DNA from: G020344215 sp039586575
GTDB taxonomy: Bacteria; Gemmatimonadota; Gemmatimonadetes; Palauibacterales; KS3-K002
Direction: 5' to 3'
NCBI GenBank assembly: GCA_039586575.1
Contig: JBDHKD010000072.1
Span: 1-12,886 of the forward strand
DNA: 12,886 nt
Shown here in pieces: positions 1 to 7,128 of this stretch. The notes under the pieces are model-generated. The model was not told the DNA's origin. It ran no database searches and worked only from the letters and a program-made list of their open reading frames with translations. Each line of letters begins with the position of its first letter. Positions within the stretch are counted from its first letter, which is position 1. Both the position numbers and the translations under genes were made by a program.

Positions 1-1367
1 CTCTCGAGCGGGAAAGGCGGTACGGTGACCCGAGCACGCTCCGCGGCGAGCCTCTCTTCCTGTGCCTGCTGCTGCGCCTCCCAATACCGGAAGCCGGCCA
101 GGATGACAGCGCTCCAGTCTTCCTCAGGTGCACCCAGGTAGGCATCGAAAACTCGAAAGTGGAGCGCCATCGGAAGAGCGCTCTGCCCGTTACTCAGAAC
201 CGCCACGCCGAGGCGTTCCTCTGGCATCAGGGCGATCGATGAACCCTGGCCGACGACGCCGCCGCTATGTAGCACCACTTTCTTGCCGCGGTAGTCTGTC
301 ATCGCCCACCCGAACCCATAAGCCCAGAAGTGACCGGTGATCTCGCCGCCCCGATACAGGATCGGGTAATACCAGCCTGGCGGTTGCCGAATCACTTGCG
401 GGGAGTGCATCTCATTCACCACCGCTTCGCTGAGCAGCCGTTCCCCTTGGTAGACCCCCCTTTCCAGTAGCAGACGCAGCCAGTTCGCCAGATCCTCGGC
501 ACTCGCGTTCATGCCGCCGGCCGGGGCGGCCGCATCGACGGCCAACCACTCGATCGGGCGCGGTCCATCCTCGCCCGATATGTGCGGCATGGCGATGTTC
601 TCGATGCGCGCGTCCTCGGCGCCGATCGTGCGCCCGCGGAGCACGCACACCCAGCACGGACGGACGTTCTCGGCATCCCACAGATCGTACACGCTCGTCG
701 TGGCCGACGACATCTGCAGCGGGTCGAGAATCCGTTGTTTGACGAACTCGCCCCAGCTCTGCTGCGCGACCGCTGCCACGATCTCCGCCGCCACCATGTA
801 GCACACGTTGCAGTAGACGAAACCGCTGCGGAAACGAGGACTGCCGAGCTCCAGATACTGCAACCTTCTGAGAACTTCCTCACGAGTGAGAACCTCCGGG
901 CTCGGCCAGCTGCCCAGACGGCCCGTGGGATGCCCTATGTCTCCGGCAACCCGGTGCGCCAGCAGATCGCGAATCGTCACCTGCTCGGTCACCCACGGAT
1001 CGGGTAGCCGAAACCATGGCAGGTGCTCGATCACCGGATCATCCCACGAAACTTTCCCCTCGTCGACCAGCATCGCCACGGCCGCCGCGGTGAAGGCCTT
1101 GGTGTTGGAGCCGATGGCGAACACCGTACGAGCGTCCACGGGTATATCCTTGCCGGCCTCCCGTACACCGTAGCCTCTTATGAAGACCAGCGAATCGTCT
1201 TTCACGATGGCCACCGCCAGGCCAGGGATTCGCCACTCGTTCATCGATTCCTGGATGTACGCCTCGAGACCTGCGAGCGGACCCGACTGGGCGCAGACCG
1301 GCGTCGCGACCAGCAGAGAGATCAACAACGACTGGAGATAGCGGGTGCTTCGCTTCACTCTGCTCAT
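1..1367 (-). CDS. Secreted serine beta-lactamase-family hydrolase (class C / esterase type), 3'-partial
   Basis: The frame stays open from the ATG at 1367 to the window edge (455 codons), so the C-terminus is missing. Residues 1-27 form a signal peptide with a likely cleavage after VCA, so the enzyme should act in the periplasm or outside. All three catalytic motifs of the serine beta-lactamase/penicillin-binding fold are present: S87-N-T-K90 (nucleophile Ser87), Y185-C-N187 and H367-S-G-G. A PAGGM segment lies at about 282-286. Such proteins include class C beta-lactamases, D-aminopeptidases and esterases; the substrate cannot be told from sequence. GGAGAGG lies just upstream of the ATG. The start is 19 bp after the stop of the PD40 gene, so the two are probably co-transcribed. 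An oddity is two CxxC pairs, C186/C189 around the YxN motif and C238/C241. Confidence 0.93.
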   Translation of the reverse strand, partial: MSRVKRSTRYLQSLLISLLVATPVCAQSGPLAGLEAYIQESMNEWRIPGLAVAIVKDDSLVFIRGYGVREAGKDIPVDARTVFAIGSNTKAFTAAAVAMLVDEGKVSWDDPVIEHLPWFRLPDPWVTEQVTIRDLLAHRVAGDIGHPTGRLGSWPSPEVLTREEVLRRLQYLELGSPRFRSGFVYCNVCYMVAAEIVAAVAQQSWGEFVKQRILDPLQMSSATTSVYDLWDAENVRPCWVCVLRGRTIGAEDARIENIAMPHISGEDGPRPIEWLAVDAAAPAGGMNASAEDLANWLRLLLERGVYQGERLLSEAVVNEMHSPQVIRQPPGWYYPILYRGGEITGHFWAYGFGWAMTDYRGKKVVLHSGGVVGQGSSIALMPEERLGVAVLSNGQSALPMALHFRVFDAYLGAPEEDWSAVILAGFRYWEAQQQAQEERLAAERARVTVPPFPLE

Positions 1368-1386
1368 GACCAACCCCTCTCCCGGT

Positions 1387-3228
1387 TCAGGGCAGGTTCT
1401 CGATCACCCAGATCTCGCCCTTGGTGGTGCCGCCGTAATTGATGGTGAAGCGCCTGCCGTCAGGGTGCAGGTTGAAGCCCCAGAAGCCTGGCACACCGCG
1501 AATCCGTCGAGACTCGCCGCCCGTGCTCGGGACTACGATGACGTCTGTGTTTCGCTGATCGTCGACGCCGCGGAAGAGGATATTCCGGCCATCGGGCGTC
1601 CAGCAGAGCACACCACTAGCCATGATGGGGCTAGGCGTTCGATAGACCTCGCGCGCCGCGCCACCGGAGGCCTGCAAAACCGAGATCTTGACCGTCCTCG
1701 ACTCGGGATCTTGCTCGGCTAGAGCGACCCTTCGGCCGTCGGGCGATACGGAAACGTGTAAGTCCCACCCCGATGCCAGCTCCCGGCTGGATCTCGCGAG
1801 TCGGGCGACCTGCCTCTCGCTACCGCTGGCAAGCTCACGAGCTACGAGCCACCAGTGGTTCGCGCCGGCCTCCAGCTCGCGCGCGAAGTAGAGCGTCTTT
1901 CCATCCGGTGTGAACGATGCATGAAGCCGCAGCTCGTCCGGCGCTTCCGGCCCGCTGAGCACGGGAGTGACTTCCGCGCTCCCGAGGTCGAAGCGGAAGA
2001 GCCCGCTTTGCTGCTTGTAGCGTCCAAACACCATGACGGTCCGCGAGTCGGGCACCCAGTCGAGCCGCTCGACTCGAGCGAAGGGGAGCGGCATCACCCG
2101 CGTATCCCCGCCCGCCAGATTGCTGATCGCGAGCTGCCAGCGGGCATCGCCATGCTCTTGCCACAGGTAGGCAAGCTGGCGGCCGTCCGGCGACCAGACG
2201 CCGCCTTGGCTCGCCCCCCGCGCGGGATCAGCGACGGGCGTGGAGGTCGTGGCCACACGGCCCGCTTCGATATCGAGCGTAGCGGTACGGACCTGCATCG
2301 CCTGCGTGATCACCGCGTAGAAGTACTTCTCCCGCGAGAAGCCGATGGGGACAAGCTGCCAGATATCGGCCCGCAGAAGCTCGGGCGTGGCCGCCGGACG
2401 GCCGTTCGCCACCGCGAGCCTCCAGATTCCGCGGGTGAGCTCGCGGTCGCTATAGAACAGGATGCTGCCACCGTCCGGCGTCCAACCCATCAATCGGTCA
2501 TCGCCATTGGCGCCCACCAGCTCGCTTTCCTGCGCACCTTCCACGGCCACCGCATAGATGTCGTGATCACGCGATCCCGGGTCGGGCGCTATGTCGTACG
2601 CCACATAGCGGCCGTCGGGCGACAACGCGGCCACCTGGGGAGCGCGCTCGCCTAGCGTCTTGACGACCCGGGTCGAGCCATCCGCAGTAGACACGAGCGT
2701 CAGCCGCCAGACGAAATCCGCGCCGAGCACCCTGATCAGCAGCTTCTCGCCATCGGACGACCAGTCTTCGACCCAGATCTGCGAGTAGGTTTCGGAGTGC
2801 GGTAGGAGCACGCGGGGATTAGATCCATCCACACCCACGATGCGAACGCCGTAACCGCCTTCTCTGTCGCTCCACCACGTGTAGGCGAGCTCCTGACCAT
2901 CCGGAGAGAAGACCGACGACTCGGCCCACTCCATGGATCCTCCCATCCACGAGCCCGTGTCGGTTACACGGCGCCACTCCTCCGTCTCGGTAGCGGCAAC
3001 CATGAGGTTCCCCGTGTTCCAGTCGACGCCCGAGAAGTATCGGCCATCGGGCGACGGGGCCTCCATGCCGGACAAGGGGTACTCGCCCTTCCAGACGCGC
3101 CGGATCACCAGCGACGTATCACCCTGCTGGGTGAGATCGGTTTGGCCCGGGACGGCGGCGTGCGCTGCCGCTTCGCCTGAGTAGGTCAGCAGCGCAGGGA
3201 TGACGAGGAGCACTACTCGCTTGTGCAT
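1387..3228 (-). CDS. Secreted PD40 (TolB-like) beta-propeller protein
   Basis: This is a 613-residue protein starting at the ATG at 3228, which has GGAGG seven bases upstream; the in-frame start nine codons earlier lacks such a site. Residues 1-24 are a signal peptide. The rest is a chain of about eleven PD40/WD40-like blades, each marked by an SPDGR- or TPDG-type loop (near residues 59, 109, 158, 203, 250, 346, 393, 440, 495, 544 and 589). This is the fold of the TolB propeller and of the extracytoplasmic C-terminal domains of many acidobacterial and Gemmatimonadota protein kinases. No kinase or peptidase domain is attached. The role is probably binding of proteins or ligands in the periplasm; no catalytic function is visible. 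It leads an operon with the hydrolase gene behind it and has its own sigma54-type promoter. Confidence 0.92.
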   Translation of the reverse strand: MHKRVVLLVIPALLTYSGEAAAHAAVPGQTDLTQQGDTSLVIRRVWKGEYPLSGMEAPSPDGRYFSGVDWNTGNLMVAATETEEWRRVTDTGSWMGGSMEWAESSVFSPDGQELAYTWWSDREGGYGVRIVGVDGSNPRVLLPHSETYSQIWVEDWSSDGEKLLIRVLGADFVWRLTLVSTADGSTRVVKTLGERAPQVAALSPDGRYVAYDIAPDPGSRDHDIYAVAVEGAQESELVGANGDDRLMGWTPDGGSILFYSDRELTRGIWRLAVANGRPAATPELLRADIWQLVPIGFSREKYFYAVITQAMQVRTATLDIEAGRVATTSTPVADPARGASQGGVWSPDGRQLAYLWQEHGDARWQLAISNLAGGDTRVMPLPFARVERLDWVPDSRTVMVFGRYKQQSGLFRFDLGSAEVTPVLSGPEAPDELRLHASFTPDGKTLYFARELEAGANHWWLVARELASGSERQVARLARSSRELASGWDLHVSVSPDGRRVALAEQDPESRTVKISVLQASGGAAREVYRTPSPIMASGVLCWTPDGRNILFRGVDDQRNTDVIVVPSTGGESRRIRGVPGFWGFNLHPDGRRFTINYGGTTKGEIWVIENLP

Positions 3229-3258
3229 GACATGTCCTCCCACCTGGAGCGGCAACTC

Positions 3259-3274
3259 TAACGCGGCTGCGTTA
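3259..3274. repeat. Inverted repeat at the predicted start of the PD40 transcript
   Basis: TAACGC-GGCT-GCGTTA has perfect 6-bp arms around 4 bases. On the minus strand it spans about -3 to +13 of the predicted sigma54 transcript. It could be an operator or a 5' hairpin in the mRNA. The half-site TAACG/CGTTA is the same core as in the nearby activator dyads, but the spacing differs (6 rather than 3 bases). Confidence 0.4.
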
Positions 3275-3281
3275 TCACCGT

Positions 3282-3297
3282 GGCAAACCGCGTTCCA
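3282..3297 (-). promoter_or_regulatory. Sigma54 (-24/-12) promoter of the PD40-hydrolase operon
   Basis: The minus strand reads TGGAAC-GCGGT-TTGCC. Compared with the sigma54 consensus TGGCAC-N5-TTGCW, the -24 hexamer matches 5 of 6 and TTGC is perfect, with exact spacing. The predicted start is near 3271, giving a leader of about 43 bases before the ATG at 3228. A GAFTGA-containing activator is encoded immediately upstream, which makes the call more credible. Confidence 0.62.
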
Positions 3298-3374
3298 GGG
3301 TGGTCTTGGAGGGGCAACGCGTTTCAGCGGAAGGAGTTAGGATGGGCAAGCGTTAGGTCTTGGCTGCCCCAACG

Positions 3375-3389
3375 GTCACGAGCCGTTAC
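3375..3389. promoter_or_regulatory. Putative activator-binding dyad upstream of the PD40 promoter
   Basis: GTCACG-AGC-CGTTAC, read on the other strand as GTAACG-GCT-CGTGAC, matches the two dyads in front of the regulator gene (GTAACG-GAT-CGTTGC and GTAACG-GAT-CGTAAC). It shares an 11-of-12 core, ACGAKCCGTTAC. It overlaps the histidine kinase stop codon (3376-3378) and is centred about 111 bp upstream of the predicted sigma54 start, a normal enhancer distance. A degenerate half-site (CGTTA at 3351-3355) lies one likely spacing away. Confidence 0.45.
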
Positions 3390-5091
3390 CGGCGTCTTTG
3401 GCAGGCGTAATGATTGGTGTCGGTTCGCCGGCCTCGATCGGCAAGTTGAATCGGAAGGTCGTCCCCGCGCCGGGCGCGCTCTCCACCTCGAGCTCGCTGC
3501 CGTGGGCACGCGCGATGCGGCGGGCTATGGAGAGCCCGAGGCCGGTACCTTCATCCTTGGTGGAGAAGAAGGGGTCGAAGATCCTATCCAGATCTTCGGG
3601 CGGAATCCCCTGGCCCTCGTCCCACACCGAGACTTTGGCCTTATCATCCCGCACCTCGACCAGCAGGCCGGCGCGTCGGCCGCCTCCTTGCAGCGCATCG
3701 GTGGCGTTCAGCAAGAGATTGAGCACCAGCTGTTCGAGCGCACTCTCATCGGCGCGCACCCACACCGGCGACTCCGGCACAACGTGCTCAAAGCCGACGC
3801 CCGTCGCCTGGAAATGCGGTGCCGCCGCGCGCAACGCCGCCTCGACCGGGATGCGGAGGTCGACTCGCCCCGGCGCGACCCTGCCGCTGCGAGCGATCCG
3901 CAGGAAGTCGCTGACCGACTGATTGAGGCGCTCGATCTCCAACAGCGCCCGGTCCACGAGCTCGCGAGCTTCTTGCGGTTCGGCCTCCAGCTTCCGCTGG
4001 GCCCGCTGGAGATCGACGCTGACCGAGGTCAGCGGGTTTCGGACCTCGTGGGCCAACGAGGCCGCGAACTCACCGACTGCGGCCACAGCCTCTTGCTGCG
4101 ACAACTTCTCCAACACCTGCCTGAGGCTCTCGGTCATCGCGTTGAAGGCCCGCGCCGTACCCTGTACCTCGGGCGGCCCTCTTTCCTCCGCCGTGCGGGC
4201 CAGGTCACCGCGCGAGACCCTGGCGGCCGCGTCGGACAGATGCTCCAGCGAACGCGTGAGGCGTCGGGTGAAGACCGTTGTCAGGACGAAGACCAGGGCG
4301 ATCACCAAGAGCAAGGCGATCGTGCCGCGGCGGGCCGCTTGCTCGAAGGGTCTCGTGACCGGCCCCAGGGGCCCCGCCATCACGAAGCGTACCGGCGGCT
4401 CACCGATGCGACGTTCCACCGCCAGCCACTCATCCCCCAGCCAGGTGAATCGCTCGGTCGAGAACATTGCCGGGTCGATAGTGAGCGGGATCAGTGGATT
4501 CCCGTTACGCGAATCGAAAAGCGCGAGCACGGACCCGCCGAGCCCCGCCGTCACGACCCCGGCCGGGAGCAGGCTCTCGGCGCGGAGCTCTACTTCCAGC
4601 GTGCCCAGTCGTTCACCCGAGAACCGGTCACGAATCGTGACCGTGTGCGGCAGGGTCGCCTGCGGCTGAGTTGCGGGCCCAGTGCCCTCGAGCACGAGAT
4701 CGCCGGGCAACTGTCCGAGGAGCTGCCCGCCGGAGTCTCGAATCTTTACGCTGTAAACATACCATGCGGCGGCGTTCCAAAGTCCCTCTAGCCGCCTGAG
4801 CGTCCCGGCATCTGCCACCTCTCGGAGACGCCGACCCCGTCGCAGCGCCGACTGCACAACGGGAGCGTCACCGAGGTCCAGCAGCACAGACTGGCAGAGG
4901 GTCCATTGCCGACCGGCAGCTTCCACGGTTTGCGAGAGTGACTCCTCGAGCCGCGCGCGCACCATATCGGCGCCGGAGCGGCGAGCGGAGCGTGCGACCC
5001 AGAGGCCCATCGCTCCCAGGGGCAGGACCACCCCAAACAGGACGAGCAGGAGGAACCGGCTTCGCAGGCTGAGCTGCGACAGCATCCGCAT
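3376..5091 (-). CDS. Membrane sensor histidine kinase (NtrB-like transmitter)
   Basis: This 571-residue kinase should sense an envelope signal and phosphorylate the response regulator encoded before it. It has a membrane helix at about 13-33, a periplasmic sensor of roughly 220 residues with no recognised domain, a second helix at about 256-275, then a HAMP linker. The HisKA helix carries the phospho-accepting His348 in SLAHEVRNPL. The ATPase domain has the N box (LVLNLLLNATDAL, Asn458 and Asn462), G1 DEGQG (491-495), the F box FDPFFST and G2 GTGLGLSIA (515-523), so it looks fully active. ATG 5091 is chosen because AGGAG sits five bases upstream; the GTG at 5097 is too close to that site. The gap to the regulator stop is 12 bp, so they form one operon with regulator first. 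Confidence 0.95.
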   Translation of the reverse strand: MRMLSQLSLRSRFLLLVLFGVVLPLGAMGLWVARSARRSGADMVRARLEESLSQTVEAAGRQWTLCQSVLLDLGDAPVVQSALRRGRRLREVADAGTLRRLEGLWNAAAWYVYSVKIRDSGGQLLGQLPGDLVLEGTGPATQPQATLPHTVTIRDRFSGERLGTLEVELRAESLLPAGVVTAGLGGSVLALFDSRNGNPLIPLTIDPAMFSTERFTWLGDEWLAVERRIGEPPVRFVMAGPLGPVTRPFEQAARRGTIALLLVIALVFVLTTVFTRRLTRSLEHLSDAAARVSRGDLARTAEERGPPEVQGTARAFNAMTESLRQVLEKLSQQEAVAAVGEFAASLAHEVRNPLTSVSVDLQRAQRKLEAEPQEARELVDRALLEIERLNQSVSDFLRIARSGRVAPGRVDLRIPVEAALRAAAPHFQATGVGFEHVVPESPVWVRADESALEQLVLNLLLNATDALQGGGRRAGLLVEVRDDKAKVSVWDEGQGIPPEDLDRIFDPFFSTKDEGTGLGLSIARRIARAHGSELEVESAPGAGTTFRFNLPIEAGEPTPIITPAKDAGNGS

Positions 5092-5103
5092 ACGCACTCC
5101 TGG

Positions 5104-6435
5104 CTACTCGATCCCGTGCTTCTCGAGCAGGCGGTAGAGGCGCGGCTTCGAGATCCCGAGGACGCGGGCCGCCTTTGCCTTGTTGCCACCCACACCGACT
5201 AGGACCCGCTGCACATGCTCGGCCTCTACCTCTTCCAGAGCGCGGTAGACACCCGCCTGCTGCTCCGCACCACGACCCAAGCCGAGGTGCTCCGGGCGGA
5301 TCACCCCGCCGGTGGAGAGTGCTATGGCTCGCGTCAGGCAGTTCTCCAGCTCCCTGACGTTCCCCGGCCAATCGTGCTCGAGCAGCGCTTCGACCGTCGA
5401 GTCCGGCAGCGCCGGCTCCGATTGGTGCAACCGCGCGCTCGTCTTACGGATCAGGTGGCGGGCGAGTAGCGGGATGTCCGTGGGTCGCTCGCGGAGGGGC
5501 GGCAGTGCGATATCCACGACCTTGAGGCGATAGTAAAGGTCCTCGCGGAATCTTCCCTGCTCTACCAAGCTATCGAGGTCTCGGTTCGTTGCCGCGATGA
5601 CGCGGGCCTCCGTGAGCTCCGGCTTCTCTCCACCCACGGGATAGACTTCGCCGTCTTCGAGCACGCGCAGGATCTTCACCTGGAACTCCGCGCTGGTGTC
5701 TCCGATCTCGTCCAGGAAGATCGTGCCGCGGCCAGCCAGCGCGAAGCGACCGCGACGGTCGCCGACCGCACCGGTGAACGCACCGCGCACGTGGCCGAAG
5801 AGCTCCGACTCGAGCAGAGTTTCAGGCAACGCCGTACAATTGACCGGCACGAAGGGCTCGTCGGCGTCAGCGGAATTGAAGTGGATCGCCCGTGCCACCA
5901 TCTCCTTGCCCGTGCCGCTCTCGCCGCTCACGAGAACGTTCACCCGGCTAGCGGCGAGCTGGCCGACGAGCTTGAACACGGCGATCATCCGTGGATCTTT
6001 GCCCACCAGCTCGTCGAGCCGGTAGGGCTCGGCCTCATCCTCTACGGCCCGGCGCGCCGCCTCGCGCGCGCGACGGTCGCGCAGCGCTCTGCCGAGCACC
6101 GCTTCCAGTTCGGCCAGGTTGATAGGCTTGACGAGAAAGTCGAAGGCGCCCTCGCGCATCGCCCGCACCACCGTGGGCATGTCGTCGTAGGCGGTCATCA
6201 AGACCACGTCCACCGACGGTGCGCGCTCGCGCACGAGCTTGAGGAGCTCGATCCCGTCGAGCCCGGGCATGCGGATGTCGCTCAGCACCAGATCCGTCGC
6301 GAGTTCGGCGAGGCGCGTCAGGGCGGCCTCGGCACTCTCCGCCGTCGCCACTTCCAGGCCGATGTCCGCCAGCGCCCCCGCGAGCGAGGTGAGAACCGCT
6401 ATGTCATCGTCCACCAGAAGTATTCGTCGCGCCAT
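5104..6435 (-). CDS. NtrC-family sigma54-dependent response regulator
   Basis: This 443-residue cytoplasmic activator has the normal length for the NtrC/AtoC/ZraR group. The receiver (1-120) is intact: acidic residues D9-D11, phospho-accepting Asp53 in LVLSDIRMPG, T81 and Lys103. The AAA+ domain (about 138-370) has Walker A GESGTGKE (171-178), GAFTGA (218-223) for contact with sigma54, and Walker B GTIFLDE (237-243). A Fis-type helix-turn-helix follows (about 405-443, ending GISKPRLYRLLEKHG). These are all the parts needed for phosphorylation-controlled activation of -24/-12 promoters. ATG 6435 with GGAGGGG upstream is preferred over an in-frame TTG at 6453, which lies inside that ribosome site. 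It is likely autoregulated through the sites at 6532-6682. Confidence 0.96.
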   Translation of the reverse strand: MARRILLVDDDIAVLTSLAGALADIGLEVATAESAEAALTRLAELATDLVLSDIRMPGLDGIELLKLVRERAPSVDVVLMTAYDDMPTVVRAMREGAFDFLVKPINLAELEAVLGRALRDRRAREAARRAVEDEAEPYRLDELVGKDPRMIAVFKLVGQLAASRVNVLVSGESGTGKEMVARAIHFNSADADEPFVPVNCTALPETLLESELFGHVRGAFTGAVGDRRGRFALAGRGTIFLDEIGDTSAEFQVKILRVLEDGEVYPVGGEKPELTEARVIAATNRDLDSLVEQGRFREDLYYRLKVVDIALPPLRERPTDIPLLARHLIRKTSARLHQSEPALPDSTVEALLEHDWPGNVRELENCLTRAIALSTGGVIRPEHLGLGRGAEQQAGVYRALEEVEAEHVQRVLVGVGGNKAKAARVLGISKPRLYRLLEKHGIE

Positions 6436-6531
6436 GCTGCTGAGCCCCTCCAAGAACCGCTAGACAAGATTCCGCCCCTGCCAGCGAGGATGCAAGCAGC
6501 GCCAGCGGCTCGCCTATCGTGCCCTGACGAC

Positions 6532-6547
6532 GGCAAGGTGCATTCCG
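6532..6547 (-). promoter_or_regulatory. Candidate sigma54 promoter of the regulator-kinase operon
   Basis: The minus strand reads CGGAAT-GCACC-TTGCC. GG and GC are correctly spaced and TTGC is perfect, but the -24 part (GGAAT against GGCAC) is weaker than at the other two promoters. All three share TTGCC at -12. The predicted start is near 6521, giving an 86-base leader. The paired dyads at 6636-6682 would then be centred at about -122 and -154. Confidence 0.4.
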
Positions 6548-6635
6548 CCGCAGCGCTCCTACCCTGGCTGCAATGTTATTTAATGCTATCAAAGGATTCG
6601 GGGCTCTGGAGTCTCCGGGCTCCGGGACAGGGTGC

Positions 6636-6682
6636 GTTACGATCCGTTACCCGGCTCTTGGGGACGCGTAACGGATCGTTGC
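6636..6682. promoter_or_regulatory. Paired enhancer-like dyads upstream of the regulator gene
   Basis: Two related 15-bp near-palindromes occur in opposite orientation: GTTACGATCCGTTAC (6636-6650) and GTAACGGATCGTTGC (6668-6682). Together they form a perfect 12-bp inverted repeat (6639-6650 and 6668-6679). Their centres, 6643 and 6675, are 32 bp or three helical turns apart, the arrangement known for the NtrC sites at enterobacterial glnA. They lie about 120-155 bp before the predicted sigma54 start. The likely binder is the response regulator itself. Confidence 0.55.
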
Positions 6683-6692
6683 CCCCTCCTCC

Positions 6693-6764
6693 TCACTCAG
6701 GAGTTAGCACCCGTACCGGGTCCACCCGCGTCGCTCGAAGGGCCGGGATCAGCGCGAGCATCGA
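6693..6764 (-). pseudogene. C-terminal remnant of an FtsX/MacB-type permease
   Basis: One minus-strand frame contains ALIPALRATRVDPV followed by six more residues and a TGA at 6693-6695. This is the signature end of FtsX-domain ABC permeases; the intact permease in this window ends CLVPAWRALRVDPAEAL before its stop. The similarity stops at the serine codon ending at 6764, which is directly preceded by an in-frame TAG (6765-6767). I could not find more of the domain in any frame. It is best read as the last 23 codons of a deleted gene that once preceded the regulator-kinase pair on the same strand. Confidence 0.6.
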
Positions 6765-6937
6765 CTACGTTCACCAGGCGGCCGACCGCTGGCGTGGCTC
6801 CGAAGCCACCGTCTACCTGTCGCCGCACGACCAGATGCCGTCGCTCGGTTATCTCCTGAAGGTCGACGGGGGAGATCTTCACGGGGGCGGCTGCGGGCGA
6901 CGAGTTCGTCTTCGAGCGGGTGCTAGAACGGCCGTAG
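6760..6937 (+). pseudogene. Possible frameshifted remnant of an unrecognised gene
   Basis: A plus-strand frame from ATC 6760 reads IDYVHQAADRWRGSEATVYL and continues to KVDG at a run of five Gs (6868-6872). Removing one G lets it continue as EIFTGAAAGDEFVFERVLER to a TAG at 6935-6937. Both halves use G or C at about 85% of third positions and have a protein-like composition, unlike the short arginine-rich shadow frames nearby. I do not recognise the family. It has no start codon of its own and begins where the permease remnant ends, so it looks like a fragment left by a rearrangement. It could be chance in GC-rich DNA. Confidence 0.3.
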
Positions 6938-6997
6938 CTGGCCGCTGACCGAGATCGACCCCCTTGCGCGTCGGCCCGCCCAAAGCGATAGTTGCTA

Positions 6998-7026
6998 TTA
7001 ATAGGCCCCAACTTTCCACCTATACC
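6998..7026 (+). promoter_or_regulatory. Candidate sigma70 promoter of the receiver-oxidoreductase gene
   Basis: TTAATA (6998-7003) and TATACC (7021-7026) are 17 bp apart and each match 4 of 6 consensus bases. They sit in the only AT-rich patch before the gene. The -35 overlaps a perfect 10-bp palindrome, CTATTAATAG (6995-7004), which could be an operator. The leader to the ATG at 7129 would be about 95 bases. Confidence 0.35.
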
Positions 7027-7128
7027 GCCGCGCCTGCTCGGTCGGCGGTCAAATGTTTTGTGGGTACTCGTGCGATGAACATCTCGAGAGACGACCGACC
7101 GGGGCGCGGGCAGCGGTTTCCGCCGGCC

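Noticed and set aside
3280..4791. 503-codon open frame on the plus strand
   Set aside because: It is antisense to the histidine kinase, which has full kinase motifs; the plus-strand translation is arginine-rich with no domain. Long shadow frames are expected at this GC content.
5091..5097. GTG at 5097 as kinase start
   Set aside because: It lies directly against the AGGAG ribosome site; ATG 5091 gives workable spacing.
6436..6453. TTG at 6453 as regulator start
   Set aside because: It falls in the ribosome site itself, and receivers of this family begin close to MARRILLVDDD.
6491..6504. Sigma54-like TGGCGC...TTGCA on the minus strand before the regulator
   Set aside because: The elements are separated by three bases instead of five, which places GG and GC on the wrong spacing for sigma54.
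6639..6679. 12-bp inverted repeat as a transcription terminator
   Set aside because: The 17-base spacer and lack of a T-run argue against it, and no intact gene ends beside it. Its internal dyad structure fits protein binding better.
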